Under the pieces are notes generated by a model, which was not told where the DNA came from, did not search any database, and worked only from the letters and a program-made list of their open reading frames with translations. This document shows, in pieces, positions 1 to 6,045 of a stretch of DNA of 57,343 nucleotides (position 1 is its first letter; each line of letters opens with the position of its first letter). The position numbers and the translations under genes were made by a program. The stretch is from Desulfocapsa sp. (GTDB lineage: Bacteria > Desulfobacterota > Desulfobulbia > Desulfobulbales > Desulfocapsaceae), in NCBI GenBank assembly GCA_013792135.1, contig VMSP01000051.1, positions 1 through 57,343 of the forward strand, read 5' to 3'.

Positions 1-61
1 AAATAACTTCCAAATCCTTCCGCTCTTCTTTTGTAAGTGTCACTCTGTATCTTGGTGCCAT
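1..61 (-). CDS. IS630-type transposase, N-terminal fragment (cut by window edge)
   Basis: The minus strand reads ATG at 61 and codes for MAPRYRVTLTKEERKDLEVI up to the window edge. This resembles the start of IS630-family and related HTH transposases, which commonly open with a short basic stretch followed by LTxEER. A strong Shine-Dalgarno (AAGGAGGT) lies just before the ATG. A promoter-like TTCGCA-17-TATAAT lies upstream at 88-116. Only 20 residues are visible, so the family call rests on similarity of this short segment. The element sits beyond the last recognisable attC of the integron array and probably landed inside a cassette. Confidence 0.5.
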   Translation of the reverse strand, partial: MAPRYRVTLTKEERKDLEVI

Positions 62-87
62 GTTGACCTCCTTGTCTATTAAAGACA

Positions 88-116
88 ATTATAGCAAACA
101 TTACACAGAATGCGAA
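88..116 (-). promoter_or_regulatory. Candidate sigma-70 promoter for the IS630-type gene
   Basis: Read on the minus strand, TTCGCA (116-111) is followed by a 17-bp spacer and a perfect TATAAT (93-88), about 27 bp before the ATG. Inference from consensus only. Confidence 0.45.
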
Positions 117-202
117 GACTTAAATTTTACATTGTACTAGTAGAAATTGAAAGTTTCATGGTTTCCGTTTGTTAATAGCTCTTATTTAAACATAACGATT
201 CC

Positions 203-277
203 CATAACCAGCGGGCCACTAAACTGAACCGTCAGGCCGCAAACGTTCTCCCTGTCTGCGTTTATTTTCTGGTTATG
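203..277 (-). other. attC recombination site of the hemG cassette
   Basis: A perfect 9-bp inverted repeat, CATAACCAG (203-211) and CTGGTTATG (269-277), bounds a 75-bp imperfect palindrome with internal GCGGCC/GGCCCGC pairing. On the minus (cassette) strand the R'' box reads ACATAAC and the R' box GTTATGG. The R'' box is complementary to the first bases of the same cassette (GTTATGT at 860-854), as expected for an integron cassette. It lies 20 bp downstream of the hemG stop codon. Confidence 0.75.
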
Positions 278-297
278 TTGTTGATTGTATTGATTGT

Positions 298-828
298 TTA
301 TTGCATATCGCTGACAACTAGACCAAAATCTTCAACGTGTTTCCAATTTGTAAATTCAATATTTGTTTTTGGATCAGTCGGTCCTTTGGTCATCCACATA
401 ATTGCTCGGATCATCAAACGATCCCAAAATCTGTATTTTTGATATTCGATTTTCCCTGCAAAAACAGCTAGTGTTTTTGGCTTCCATGATATTTGCTTGA
501 GAAATTTTTGGAGATACGGATTTGTTTCAGGTTTGTTTTTTTCTGGTTTACGCGCAACAACGTTCACAGAGAAGAATGCATTAGATTTACTGTCTAAAAT
601 CTGTGAATTTTCTTTTATAAATTTATAAATTTTCTTGCTGTGTTTTCCATAGCGAATACTTGCACCAATAATTATTTTGTCAAATGAGTTTAAGTCGATT
701 TTGCTTTCATCATTTACGGAGATTAATGTTACTTGATTGTTATGAGTTTCGACTATTTGCTGTAGGCGTAAGCATATTTCCCTGGTGTGGCCATCAGTAG
801 ATGAATAGATAAAAAGAATTTTAGCCAT
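298..828 (-). CDS. hemG: HemG-like menaquinone-dependent protoporphyrinogen IX dehydrogenase (flavodoxin fold), cassette-borne
   Basis: The 176-residue protein matches the family length of E. coli HemG. It starts with a flavodoxin FMN-binding segment (YSSTDGHTREI, about residues 8-18). It carries the HemG-typical stretches GASIRYG (about 55-61), SVNVVARKPEK (about 87-97) and the C-terminal segment around FWDRLMIRAIMWMTKG. HemG oxidises protoporphyrinogen IX to protoporphyrin IX and passes electrons to menaquinone at the membrane. The gene is clearly AT-richer than the core genes of this window and lies between two attC sites as a complete integron cassette. hemL elsewhere in the window (42510) shows that tetrapyrrole synthesis is native. 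Whether this HemG is the housekeeping enzyme or an acquired extra copy cannot be told from here. Confidence 0.85.
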   Translation of the reverse strand: MAKILFIYSSTDGHTREICLRLQQIVETHNNQVTLISVNDESKIDLNSFDKIIIGASIRYGKHSKKIYKFIKENSQILDSKSNAFFSVNVVARKPEKNKPETNPYLQKFLKQISWKPKTLAVFAGKIEYQKYRFWDRLMIRAIMWMTKGPTDPKTNIEFTNWKHVEDFGLVVSDMQ

Positions 829-853
829 TGTAATTCCGGTTTTTATTTTTGCA

Positions 854-940
854 CATAACGCCTCGCATCACAGGCAGTGAAAAGCAGAGCGAGGAACGAG
901 CGAGCTTTTTGCTGTCCGAGTGAATACATTTGTTAGAAGC
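854..940 (-). other. attC site of the hemerythrin-GGDEF cassette
   Basis: The plus strand runs from CATAACG (854-860, R' box) to GTTAGAAGC (932-940, R'' box). Between them are paired segments CTCG/CGAG, ACAG/CTGT and AAAAGC/GCTTTT in an imperfect hairpin. The R'' box (GCTTCTAAC on the cassette strand) is perfectly complementary over 9 bases to the start of the same cassette at 2102-2094. The R' box ends in the first bases of the hemG cassette. Confidence 0.75.
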
Positions 941-954
941 ACATACAGAACCTC

Positions 955-2061
955 TCAACCTGCTGCTCTTACGCAATTTTTACCAGCGTGTTTAGCAGCA
1001 TATACACCATTATCTGCCTCCTTAATTAACTCTTCATAGTTCTTCATGCCAGGCAAACGAGACGCAACACCAACACTAATGCTCCCATGCCAGGGTTCGC
1101 CACCAGTTGGTACGCGAAGTTTCGATACAGTCTTCCGGGTTAACTCTGCGGTATGCATTCCACCCTCTTTATCTGTATTTGGACAGATAATGAAAAACTC
1201 ATCACCACCGAGACGACATACAACATCATCATTTCGTAAGGAATGCTGAAGTGTTTTAGCCAATTCTATTAGCACCAAATCCCCGACATCATGACCATAG
1301 ACATCATTTACTTCTTTAAAGTGATCCGCATCAATCATAAGACAAACCAGTGGGGCATTTTTTTTCAATGCCTCTTCCCAATGGAGGGAAAGACACCGTA
1401 AGGCATGTCGGCGATTTGGAAGTCCGGTCAAAATATCCGTCAAAGACAATTCTATAAGTTGAAGATTGGCCTCAGATAGCTCTTTGGTGCGTAATGCTAC
1501 TTTTTCTTCCAGTGACTCATTCAGTTGTTTCAGCTCCTTGTTTTGCATCGACACCTGCTCAAACAAACCATTCAATGCCTCGATCAATGGTTCCGTAGAA
1601 CTTACTCTTTCTTGTTCCAGTTTTTCATATGCTTCACCAGAGCTCATACCGGATTGTATAGCCTTGATTTGCTTGGCCATATCCTGATCTTGAGCAAGAA
1701 TATGAAAGGCAAGCCAATTTATGAGAAATTTCAGAAAAGATTCTGCCTGATCAAGGTTATCTGATGATATGCCGGAATAGATAAAAGACACGTCATCTAG
1801 AAATCCTTTATGTCTTTCTAAATGGCGATCCATGTGACGAGCATCCAGTTTGACTTCAGACATTAATTCTTCTTCTTCCTTGAAATGGTATGCCGCGTAA
1901 TCTGCTAACTGATTAAATAAACGCTCTACATCCTCGGCATGGATTATATTATCAGCCAGCAGACTGCTAAACTGATTAATGATATCGACAAGGTGATGGT
2001 GTTGATCATCAATTTCCGACAATCCAGTCACAAAATATTGATCCCAATGGAATGCTTCCAT
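955..2061 (-). CDS. Hemerythrin-like domain fused to GGDEF diguanylate cyclase, cassette-borne
   Basis: The 368-residue protein has a bacteriohemerythrin domain at about residues 5-130. Candidate diiron ligands are visible as H21-H23, H59-xxx-E63, H80-xxx-H84 and H120-xxxx-D125. A coiled-coil linker follows (about 140-200), then a GGDEF domain (about 205-368) with an intact GGDEF at 285-289. An RxxD inhibitory site (R276-D279) lies five residues upstream of it. The family makes cyclic-di-GMP from two GTP. Fused hemerythrin domains are known to sense oxygen or redox state and gate the cyclase. No membrane segment or signal peptide is seen, so it should be cytoplasmic. It occupies a single integron cassette bounded by attC sites at 854-940 and 2095-2168. 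Confidence 0.9.
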   Translation of the reverse strand: MEAFHWDQYFVTGLSEIDDQHHHLVDIINQFSSLLADNIIHAEDVERLFNQLADYAAYHFKEEEELMSEVKLDARHMDRHLERHKGFLDDVSFIYSGISSDNLDQAESFLKFLINWLAFHILAQDQDMAKQIKAIQSGMSSGEAYEKLEQERVSSTEPLIEALNGLFEQVSMQNKELKQLNESLEEKVALRTKELSEANLQLIELSLTDILTGLPNRRHALRCLSLHWEEALKKNAPLVCLMIDADHFKEVNDVYGHDVGDLVLIELAKTLQHSLRNDDVVCRLGGDEFFIICPNTDKEGGMHTAELTRKTVSKLRVPTGGEPWHGSISVGVASRLPGMKNYEELIKEADNGVYAAKHAGKNCVRAAG

Positions 2062-2094
2062 AGTTAGTTCTCTCGGTCTTGAATATTCATTATG

Positions 2095-2168
2095 CTTCTA
2101 ACGCAAAGCTAAGCGGTTACAATGGAGCGCAGCGGAATTACAATCCGACTTCAGCCGATTGTTCGCAT
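2095..2168 (-). other. attC site of the alpha/beta hydrolase cassette
   Basis: The cassette strand reads R'' TGCGAAC at 2168-2162 and R' GTTAGAAGC at 2102-2094. The arm GCTAAGCGG (2108-2116) pairs with CCGACTTCAGC (2146-2156), leaving single unpaired G and T bases. These look like the extrahelical bases that orient attC recombination. R'' is a perfect complement of the cassette's own first bases (GTTCGCA at 3033-3027). This is the best-formed attC in the array. Confidence 0.8.
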
Positions 2169-2171
2169 TTT

Positions 2172-2999
2172 TCATTCGAGAAAACCGACTACCTTCTCAC
2201 AGAACATGTCTGGATACTGGAACATCAGCCCGTGACCACCGTTCTCGATCAAGTCCAACTGCGCATTAGGAATTTTCTCGCTCATAAAGCGCGAGTTTCG
2301 GGGAACAACCAAACAGTCTTCCGCTCCAGTGATAAGCAGTACTGGACTGCGAATTTCGCCCAGACGGCCTACGGAGCCTTTCCATGCATCAATCGCCATA
2401 GCCTGTTGGCCTATGGTTTCTTCCGGGATGTTTCCCATAGGACGAAAGAAGATCTCGCCAATGCGCTTGCCATGATTCTGAAGCCAGTTATCGGGAAAGA
2501 GTACGCTGATGTATCGCATACCTCGTTCTTGGGGAGTCCCTGTCATGTCCGTCAGTTGTTGGATGATTTCGGGGCTAGGTGGGAACATCTCGGCACCGCA
2601 GTGGGCGGCATAGAGAATCAGCTTGTTGACCTTGGATGGATGCCGGAGGACAAGTTCCTGCGCGATCAGCGAACCCATGGACCATCCCAGCACATGAGCC
2701 TGCTGTATGCCCAATGCGTCCATAAACCCGGAAGTGTCTTCGCAAAATTGCTCGATGGAAAACTTATTCGTTCCTATCCCGGAACTGCCTATGCCCCTGT
2801 TGTCAAAAACAATCACCTTGAATCGGGAGGAGAGTTTACTTATCAGGCCCGATTCCCACAAGTTCATGGTGCTGCCGTACCCCATGATTAAGAGAAGAGG
2901 ATAGCCGCTTCCGAAAACACGATAGCCCATGTTGATATCGGCAACATTGATCGAACACTCCGCCTCACTTGATCCTAATGTTTCATGAGTTGTAACCAT
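2172..2999 (-). CDS. Alpha/beta hydrolase, cassette-borne
   Basis: The 275-residue protein has the alpha/beta-hydrolase fold pattern: an oxyanion-region MGYGS (about 39-43), DNRGIG (about 66-71) and a nucleophile elbow GWSMG with Ser107. The catalytic Asp228 lies in the TGAED segment and His256 in GGHG. Length and motif order fit the MhpC/haloalkane-dehalogenase-like superfamily. The nucleophile is Ser, so this is an esterase, lactonase or C-C hydrolase rather than a dehalogenase. The substrate cannot be read from sequence. No signal peptide is present. The stop codon lies a few bases from the R'' box of its attC, which is typical of a tight integron cassette. Base composition is more GC-rich than the neighbouring cassettes, so the cassettes probably have different sources. 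Confidence 0.85.
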   Translation of the reverse strand: MVTTHETLGSSEAECSINVADINMGYRVFGSGYPLLLIMGYGSTMNLWESGLISKLSSRFKVIVFDNRGIGSSGIGTNKFSIEQFCEDTSGFMDALGIQQAHVLGWSMGSLIAQELVLRHPSKVNKLILYAAHCGAEMFPPSPEIIQQLTDMTGTPQERGMRYISVLFPDNWLQNHGKRIGEIFFRPMGNIPEETIGQQAMAIDAWKGSVGRLGEIRSPVLLITGAEDCLVVPRNSRFMSEKIPNAQLDLIENGGHGLMFQYPDMFCEKVVGFLE

Positions 3000-3026
3000 G
3001 ACGCCTCCAGTCGTGCTGTCTGTTTC

Positions 3027-3094
3027 TGCGAACGTGTTGATAACCGGTTTGGCAGGCTTTTCGCCAAATCCGCGTTTATTAAATTGTTATGTGC
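3027..3094 (-). other. attC site of the HExxH-protein cassette
   Basis: R' box CGTTCGCA (3034-3027 on the cassette strand) and R'' box GCACATAACA (3094-3085) enclose a clear stem. GGATTTGGC pairs with GCCAAACC, leaving one extra A unpaired. The stop codon of the upstream gene (3087-3089) lies inside the R'' box, as in many cassettes. Confidence 0.72.
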
Positions 3095-3602
3095 TGCCTT
3101 TCTGATGCCAATCCCATTTGTATTTTTCAATCGCTCCACATAACTTACCAAAACGCTCAACTAATTCACGAAATGTAGAAACTTCTAAACTTGTTAAATA
3201 GTCATTGTCTAATGATCTCACATGACTGTTATACCAATCAATTGCAATATTATCAGCTTCATTTTCCTGATCTCTATTTTCATCTGTAGAAAGCTTGTCC
3301 AAACTTGGAGATTTATGTTTATTTACTGCATGTGCAATTTCATGTAGCAGAGTAATAATAAAACATTTTCCAGATTCTTCCTCTTCTGAGTGACCTGGTG
3401 GAGGAAAAATCCATTCAGATAACAATATAATCTCACGCTCTCTATATTGTTTTGGTAACCGGCAACCGCCAAAGTCTCCAACTCCAACAATGACTAAATT
3501 GCGACCTTCATCTCTCATGATTTCTTCTGGTAGATATTTCAAAGCAGTGTTAATCCACCAAGATTGTGTCTGATCGCCACTGATCAATATTTCGGAATTC
3601 AA
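3087..3602 (-). CDS. HExxH zinc-metallopeptidase-like protein, cassette-borne
   Basis: The 171-residue protein carries HEIAH at residues 87-91 and a downstream ENEADNIAIDW segment (about 113-123). The glutamate or aspartate there could be the third zinc ligand, in the layout of ImmA/IrrE-like and related zincins. The N-terminal 70 residues are unrecognised. No signal peptide or membrane segment is seen. ImmA-type peptidases often cleave repressors, but no HTH partner is encoded in the same cassette, so no target is proposed. The gene is AT-rich. The call as a metallopeptidase rests on the motif pair. Confidence 0.6.
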   Translation of the reverse strand: MNSEILISGDQTQSWWINTALKYLPEEIMRDEGRNLVIVGVGDFGGCRLPKQYREREIILLSEWIFPPPGHSEEEESGKCFIITLLHEIAHAVNKHKSPSLDKLSTDENRDQENEADNIAIDWYNSHVRSLDNDYLTSLEVSTFRELVERFGKLCGAIEKYKWDWHQKGST

Positions 3603-3633
3603 GATATCCTCTTTTTAAGTATATTTATGAAGC

Positions 3634-3786
3634 CCATAACGACTTGGGTGAGTTGCCGCGCCCGGTGCTTGCAGATTCTAACTCTTTGTCAATGATTTCA
3701 AAAATAAAGACGAGTTGCTTTTTGTAGAAATCAGGATTCTGCTGGATATATTAATCATCATTCCTAGTGGAATACCTGTTATTCCA
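3634..3786 (-). other. Probable long attC site of the first cassette
   Basis: A clear R' box (CGTTATGGGC, 3641-3632 on the cassette strand) marks the boundary with the HExxH cassette. The only GTTAT-like partner before the upstream gene is at 3779-3785. The midpoint of the two boxes (about 3710) nearly coincides with the centre of an internal hairpin, TGATTTC (3693-3699) with GAAATCA (3727-3733). ACTTGGGTG (3642-3650) weakly pairs with CATTCCTAGT. At about 150 bp it would be at the long end for attC sites. The rest of 3787-3912 holds nothing I recognise. Confidence 0.45.
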
Positions 3787-3912
3787 TGTTGAATCCCCTT
3801 CAAAAAATTTATATACTTGAAATGTGGCTTTTCCTAACGTGTCTCGAGAATCATATTTTTTTTGTTCAGTTCGCCTCCTCTCAACCTCTTCTTTCCACTT
3901 TTTATCTTCTTC

Positions 3913-4455
3913 TTACTTCTTTTGTTCTTTCGAAATGTTACACGAAACTGCGTTTGCCATGGCTTCAAGATATTTAAACTCACCTTTCCCACCTAACTCG
4001 TCCACTCCTTTTACATAGTAATACCTCAACGTTTTTTCCAACCTATCAATTTCATCACGTGTTTTTGCATTTATGATGGCTTTAAGCAAAGCCTGACTCT
4101 TTTCCCTTGCAAGTTCCTTTTTTGTCTTCCACTTCTCTGGAGGATCATTGATATTTAGAGGGTAGCGTGCAGCATGCTTTTGAGCAACAGTCGTTGCCTC
4201 CTCTACTGAAATTTTAAAAAACTCTCTACCACCTCGGTATCTAATTTTTTCTAAATCACTGTGTATTCGGCTTTCTACGAGCTCCAACCGATCACAGGAA
4301 AAAAACGCTTCACATCTAAACGGAGCAGGAACTCCTGTAGTATTCAATTGTGCTAATCTTTGCCCAATTGTTTTTTTCGTGAAACCTATTTTCAATAATC
4401 CTGGCATTGCCGGATTAGAAACTAAATAAATGCCATGTCTATTGTTATTGCTCAT
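3913..4455 (-). CDS. GIY-YIG (T5orf172/MUG113-type) nuclease-domain protein, cassette-borne
   Basis: The 180-residue protein begins with HGIYLV (about 7-12). KIGFTKKTIGQRLAQL (about 22-37), an ESRIHSDL segment (about 61-68) and a basic GGREFF segment (about 75-80) follow. This order is the signature of the T5orf172/MUG113 branch of the GIY-YIG superfamily, found in phage and mobile-element proteins. The C-terminal half (about 95-180) is a charged helical region without a known domain. Enzymatic activity is inferred from family membership. It lies 24 bp downstream of the 4480-4788 gene with no attC between them, so both seem to form one two-gene cassette next to attI. Confidence 0.75.
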   Translation of the reverse strand: MSNNNRHGIYLVSNPAMPGLLKIGFTKKTIGQRLAQLNTTGVPAPFRCEAFFSCDRLELVESRIHSDLEKIRYRGGREFFKISVEEATTVAQKHAARYPLNINDPPEKWKTKKELAREKSQALLKAIINAKTRDEIDRLEKTLRYYYVKGVDELGGKGEFKYLEAMANAVSCNISKEQKK

Positions 4456-4479
4456 TGGCCATTTCTATATTTTCTTATT

Positions 4480-4788
4480 CTAATGCACTAACTGTTGTTT
4501 CATTATCAATGTTAGGCCATCAGAGCTTTTTAGAATGAATTGTTTGCCAGCTTGATCTTGCCATACTACTTTTTCCCATCCTTCAAGATCTATTCTTCTC
4601 GATAATTTTTTCTCAGCGCTCCACGCTAATTTGTAGCCGACATTTTTTAGTTCTTCTTCTATGCCTGAATCTGTTGGGTAATTAAGATCAACAAATTTTT
4701 CTTCAATTCCTTCCGGTTCCCAACTGACACCGCCAATGGGGGTGCTTATGCCGCGGATTGATCGAAGAACTCTCCTGATGATATTCAT
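4480..4788 (-). CDS. Unknown small protein in the attI-proximal cassette
   Basis: The predicted protein has 102 residues from the ATG at 4788, which has AGGAGG at the right distance (about 4799-4794). I do not recognise a family. It has a basic N-terminus (MNIIRRVLRSIRG), a Trp-rich middle and no hydrophobic segment. A second in-frame ATG pair upstream (4836 and 4833) has its own Shine-Dalgarno (AAGGGG at 4846-4841). It lies within the presumed attI, so a 118-residue form reading through the recombination point is possible. The gene is followed by the GIY-YIG gene in the same cassette, and the pair may function together. Confidence 0.6.
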   Translation of the reverse strand: MNIIRRVLRSIRGISTPIGGVSWEPEGIEEKFVDLNYPTDSGIEEELKNVGYKLAWSAEKKLSRRIDLEGWEKVVWQDQAGKQFILKSSDGLTLIMKQQLVH

Positions 4789-4800
4789 GATGCCTCCTGT

Positions 4801-4925
4801 GCATAACAGTGTAATAAGTGGAAATTTTTCCATCATATCACCCCTTATGGGTGGACGGAATTTCCGCTTATTTTTATATTGATCTATGAAACATAGAAAC
4901 TCAACGAGTTTCTTGTCCGCTTATT
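4801..4925. other. attI primary recombination site and integrase/cassette promoter region
   Basis: The minus strand reads CTG-TTATGCAC at 4809-4799, a good G/TTRRRY-type core where the first cassette joins. To its right are three copies of a CCRCTTATT motif: inverted at 4811-4819, direct at 4864-4872 and direct at 4917-4925. These could be accessory integrase-binding sites like the DR boxes of attI1. The palindromes TGGAAATTTTTCCA (about 4820-4833), CGGAATTTCCG (about 4857-4867) and AGAAACTC/GAGTTTCT (4895-4913) also lie here. A TATAAA-like -10 for rightward-to-left cassette transcription is visible near 4872-4877 but lacks a convincing -35. Assignment is by position between intI and the first cassette. 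Confidence 0.6.
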
Positions 4926-4974
4926 GCATTTTCTCTGGTTGATTTCTAGATATTACGATATTATGTGACGTATT

Positions 4975-5985
4975 ATGGAAAGTCAAAGGAAAAACAAGCC
5001 ACAATTTCACCCGAATCCCGATATCAGGCTCATGGATCAGGTACGCGAGGTGTTTCGGTCTCAACATTACGCGTATCGCACCGAGCAGACGTATTGTCAG
5101 TGGATAGTACGTTATCTTCATTACTTCGGCGGCAAGACGCATCCGAATCTTCTTGGCGCCAAGGATGTAGAGCGGTATCTTTCTCATCTGGCAACCGAGG
5201 GCAAGGTGTCCGCCTCCACCCAGCGGCAGGCCTTGAATGCGTTGGTTTTTCTCTATCATGAGGTGCTCGGCCAGCCGTTGGATGGGGAGATTGCCCCGGT
5301 GCGCAGTAAACGCCAGCAAAGGCCGCCTACAGTCCTCACTCAGGCAGAGGTTCAGCGCTTGCTTGCGGTTATGATGGGCAGAAATGCTCTCATGGCGAAA
5401 CTATTGTATGGAGGTGGCCTGCGCCTGCTGGAGTGTCTCCGTTTGCGTATTCAGGATGTGGACTTTGGGCAGGGCCTTATCTTTGTTCGTGGCGGAAAAG
5501 GCGGGAAAGACCGGACCACCATTCTTTCCAAGAGTCTGGGAGACGAGTTGCAGAGGCAGGTTGAGGCGGTGAAGGCCCTGCATCATAAAGATTTAGAGGA
5601 AGGATTTGGTGAGGTATATATTCCGGAGGCCTTGGCGAGGAAATATCCCAATGCTGCCCGAGAGATCGGCTGGCAGTGGGTGTTCCCGGCCAAGGAACGT
5701 TCTCTTGACCCGCGTTCGGGCTGGGAGCGGCGACATCATGTGCTCGAATCCGGTCTGCAGAAGGCGGTGAAGCGGGCCGTGGTCCAGGCCGATATTGACA
5801 AAAAAGCCACTTGTCATACATTACGTCACAGTTTTGCCACCCATATGCTGGAAAACGGGGTCAATATCCGGGTCCTCCAGGAATTGCTCGGCCACGCGGA
5901 TGTGAAAACCACTGAGATCTATACTCATGTCATGTCGCGAGATATCAGGCAGCTGCAGAGTCCGCTGGATATGTTGCCGTGCTGA
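4975..5985 (+). CDS. intI: Integron integrase (IntI-type tyrosine recombinase)
   Basis: The 336-residue protein has an N-terminal SAM-like DNA-binding domain (about 20-105) and a tyrosine-recombinase catalytic domain (about 115-330). Catalytic residues are all present: Arg150, Lys174, His281, Arg284, His307 and Tyr316. The integron-specific extra segment is present at about 216-240 (ALARKYPNAAREIGWQWVFP). This separates IntI from XerC/D and phage integrases. The protein catalyses attI x attC and attC x attC recombination, capturing gene cassettes from folded single strands. It is divergently oriented from the cassette array, the classic integron layout. The ATG at 4975 lacks a strong ribosome binding site, and family homology begins near residue 20. 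No obvious SOS box was recognised. The GC-richer composition resembles the chromosome rather than the cassettes. Confidence 0.95.
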   Translation: MESQRKNKPQFHPNPDIRLMDQVREVFRSQHYAYRTEQTYCQWIVRYLHYFGGKTHPNLLGAKDVERYLSHLATEGKVSASTQRQALNALVFLYHEVLGQPLDGEIAPVRSKRQQRPPTVLTQAEVQRLLAVMMGRNALMAKLLYGGGLRLLECLRLRIQDVDFGQGLIFVRGGKGGKDRTTILSKSLGDELQRQVEAVKALHHKDLEEGFGEVYIPEALARKYPNAAREIGWQWVFPAKERSLDPRSGWERRHHVLESGLQKAVKRAVVQADIDKKATCHTLRHSFATHMLENGVNIRVLQELLGHADVKTTEIYTHVMSRDIRQLQSPLDMLPC

Positions 5986-6045
5986 GGTCATCTTATGATT
6001 TGCGCTCTTGCATAACTCTTTAATCATTAAATGGTGCATTGAATT

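Noticed and set aside
3786-4018. Two plus-strand frames between cassettes
   Set aside because: They run antisense to the cassette genes and the attC region and lack coding features.
4480-4836. 118-residue version of the first cassette protein as the main product
   Set aside because: The ATG at 4788 has a better Shine-Dalgarno and lies inside the cassette. The longer form needs attI sequence and is kept only as a finding.
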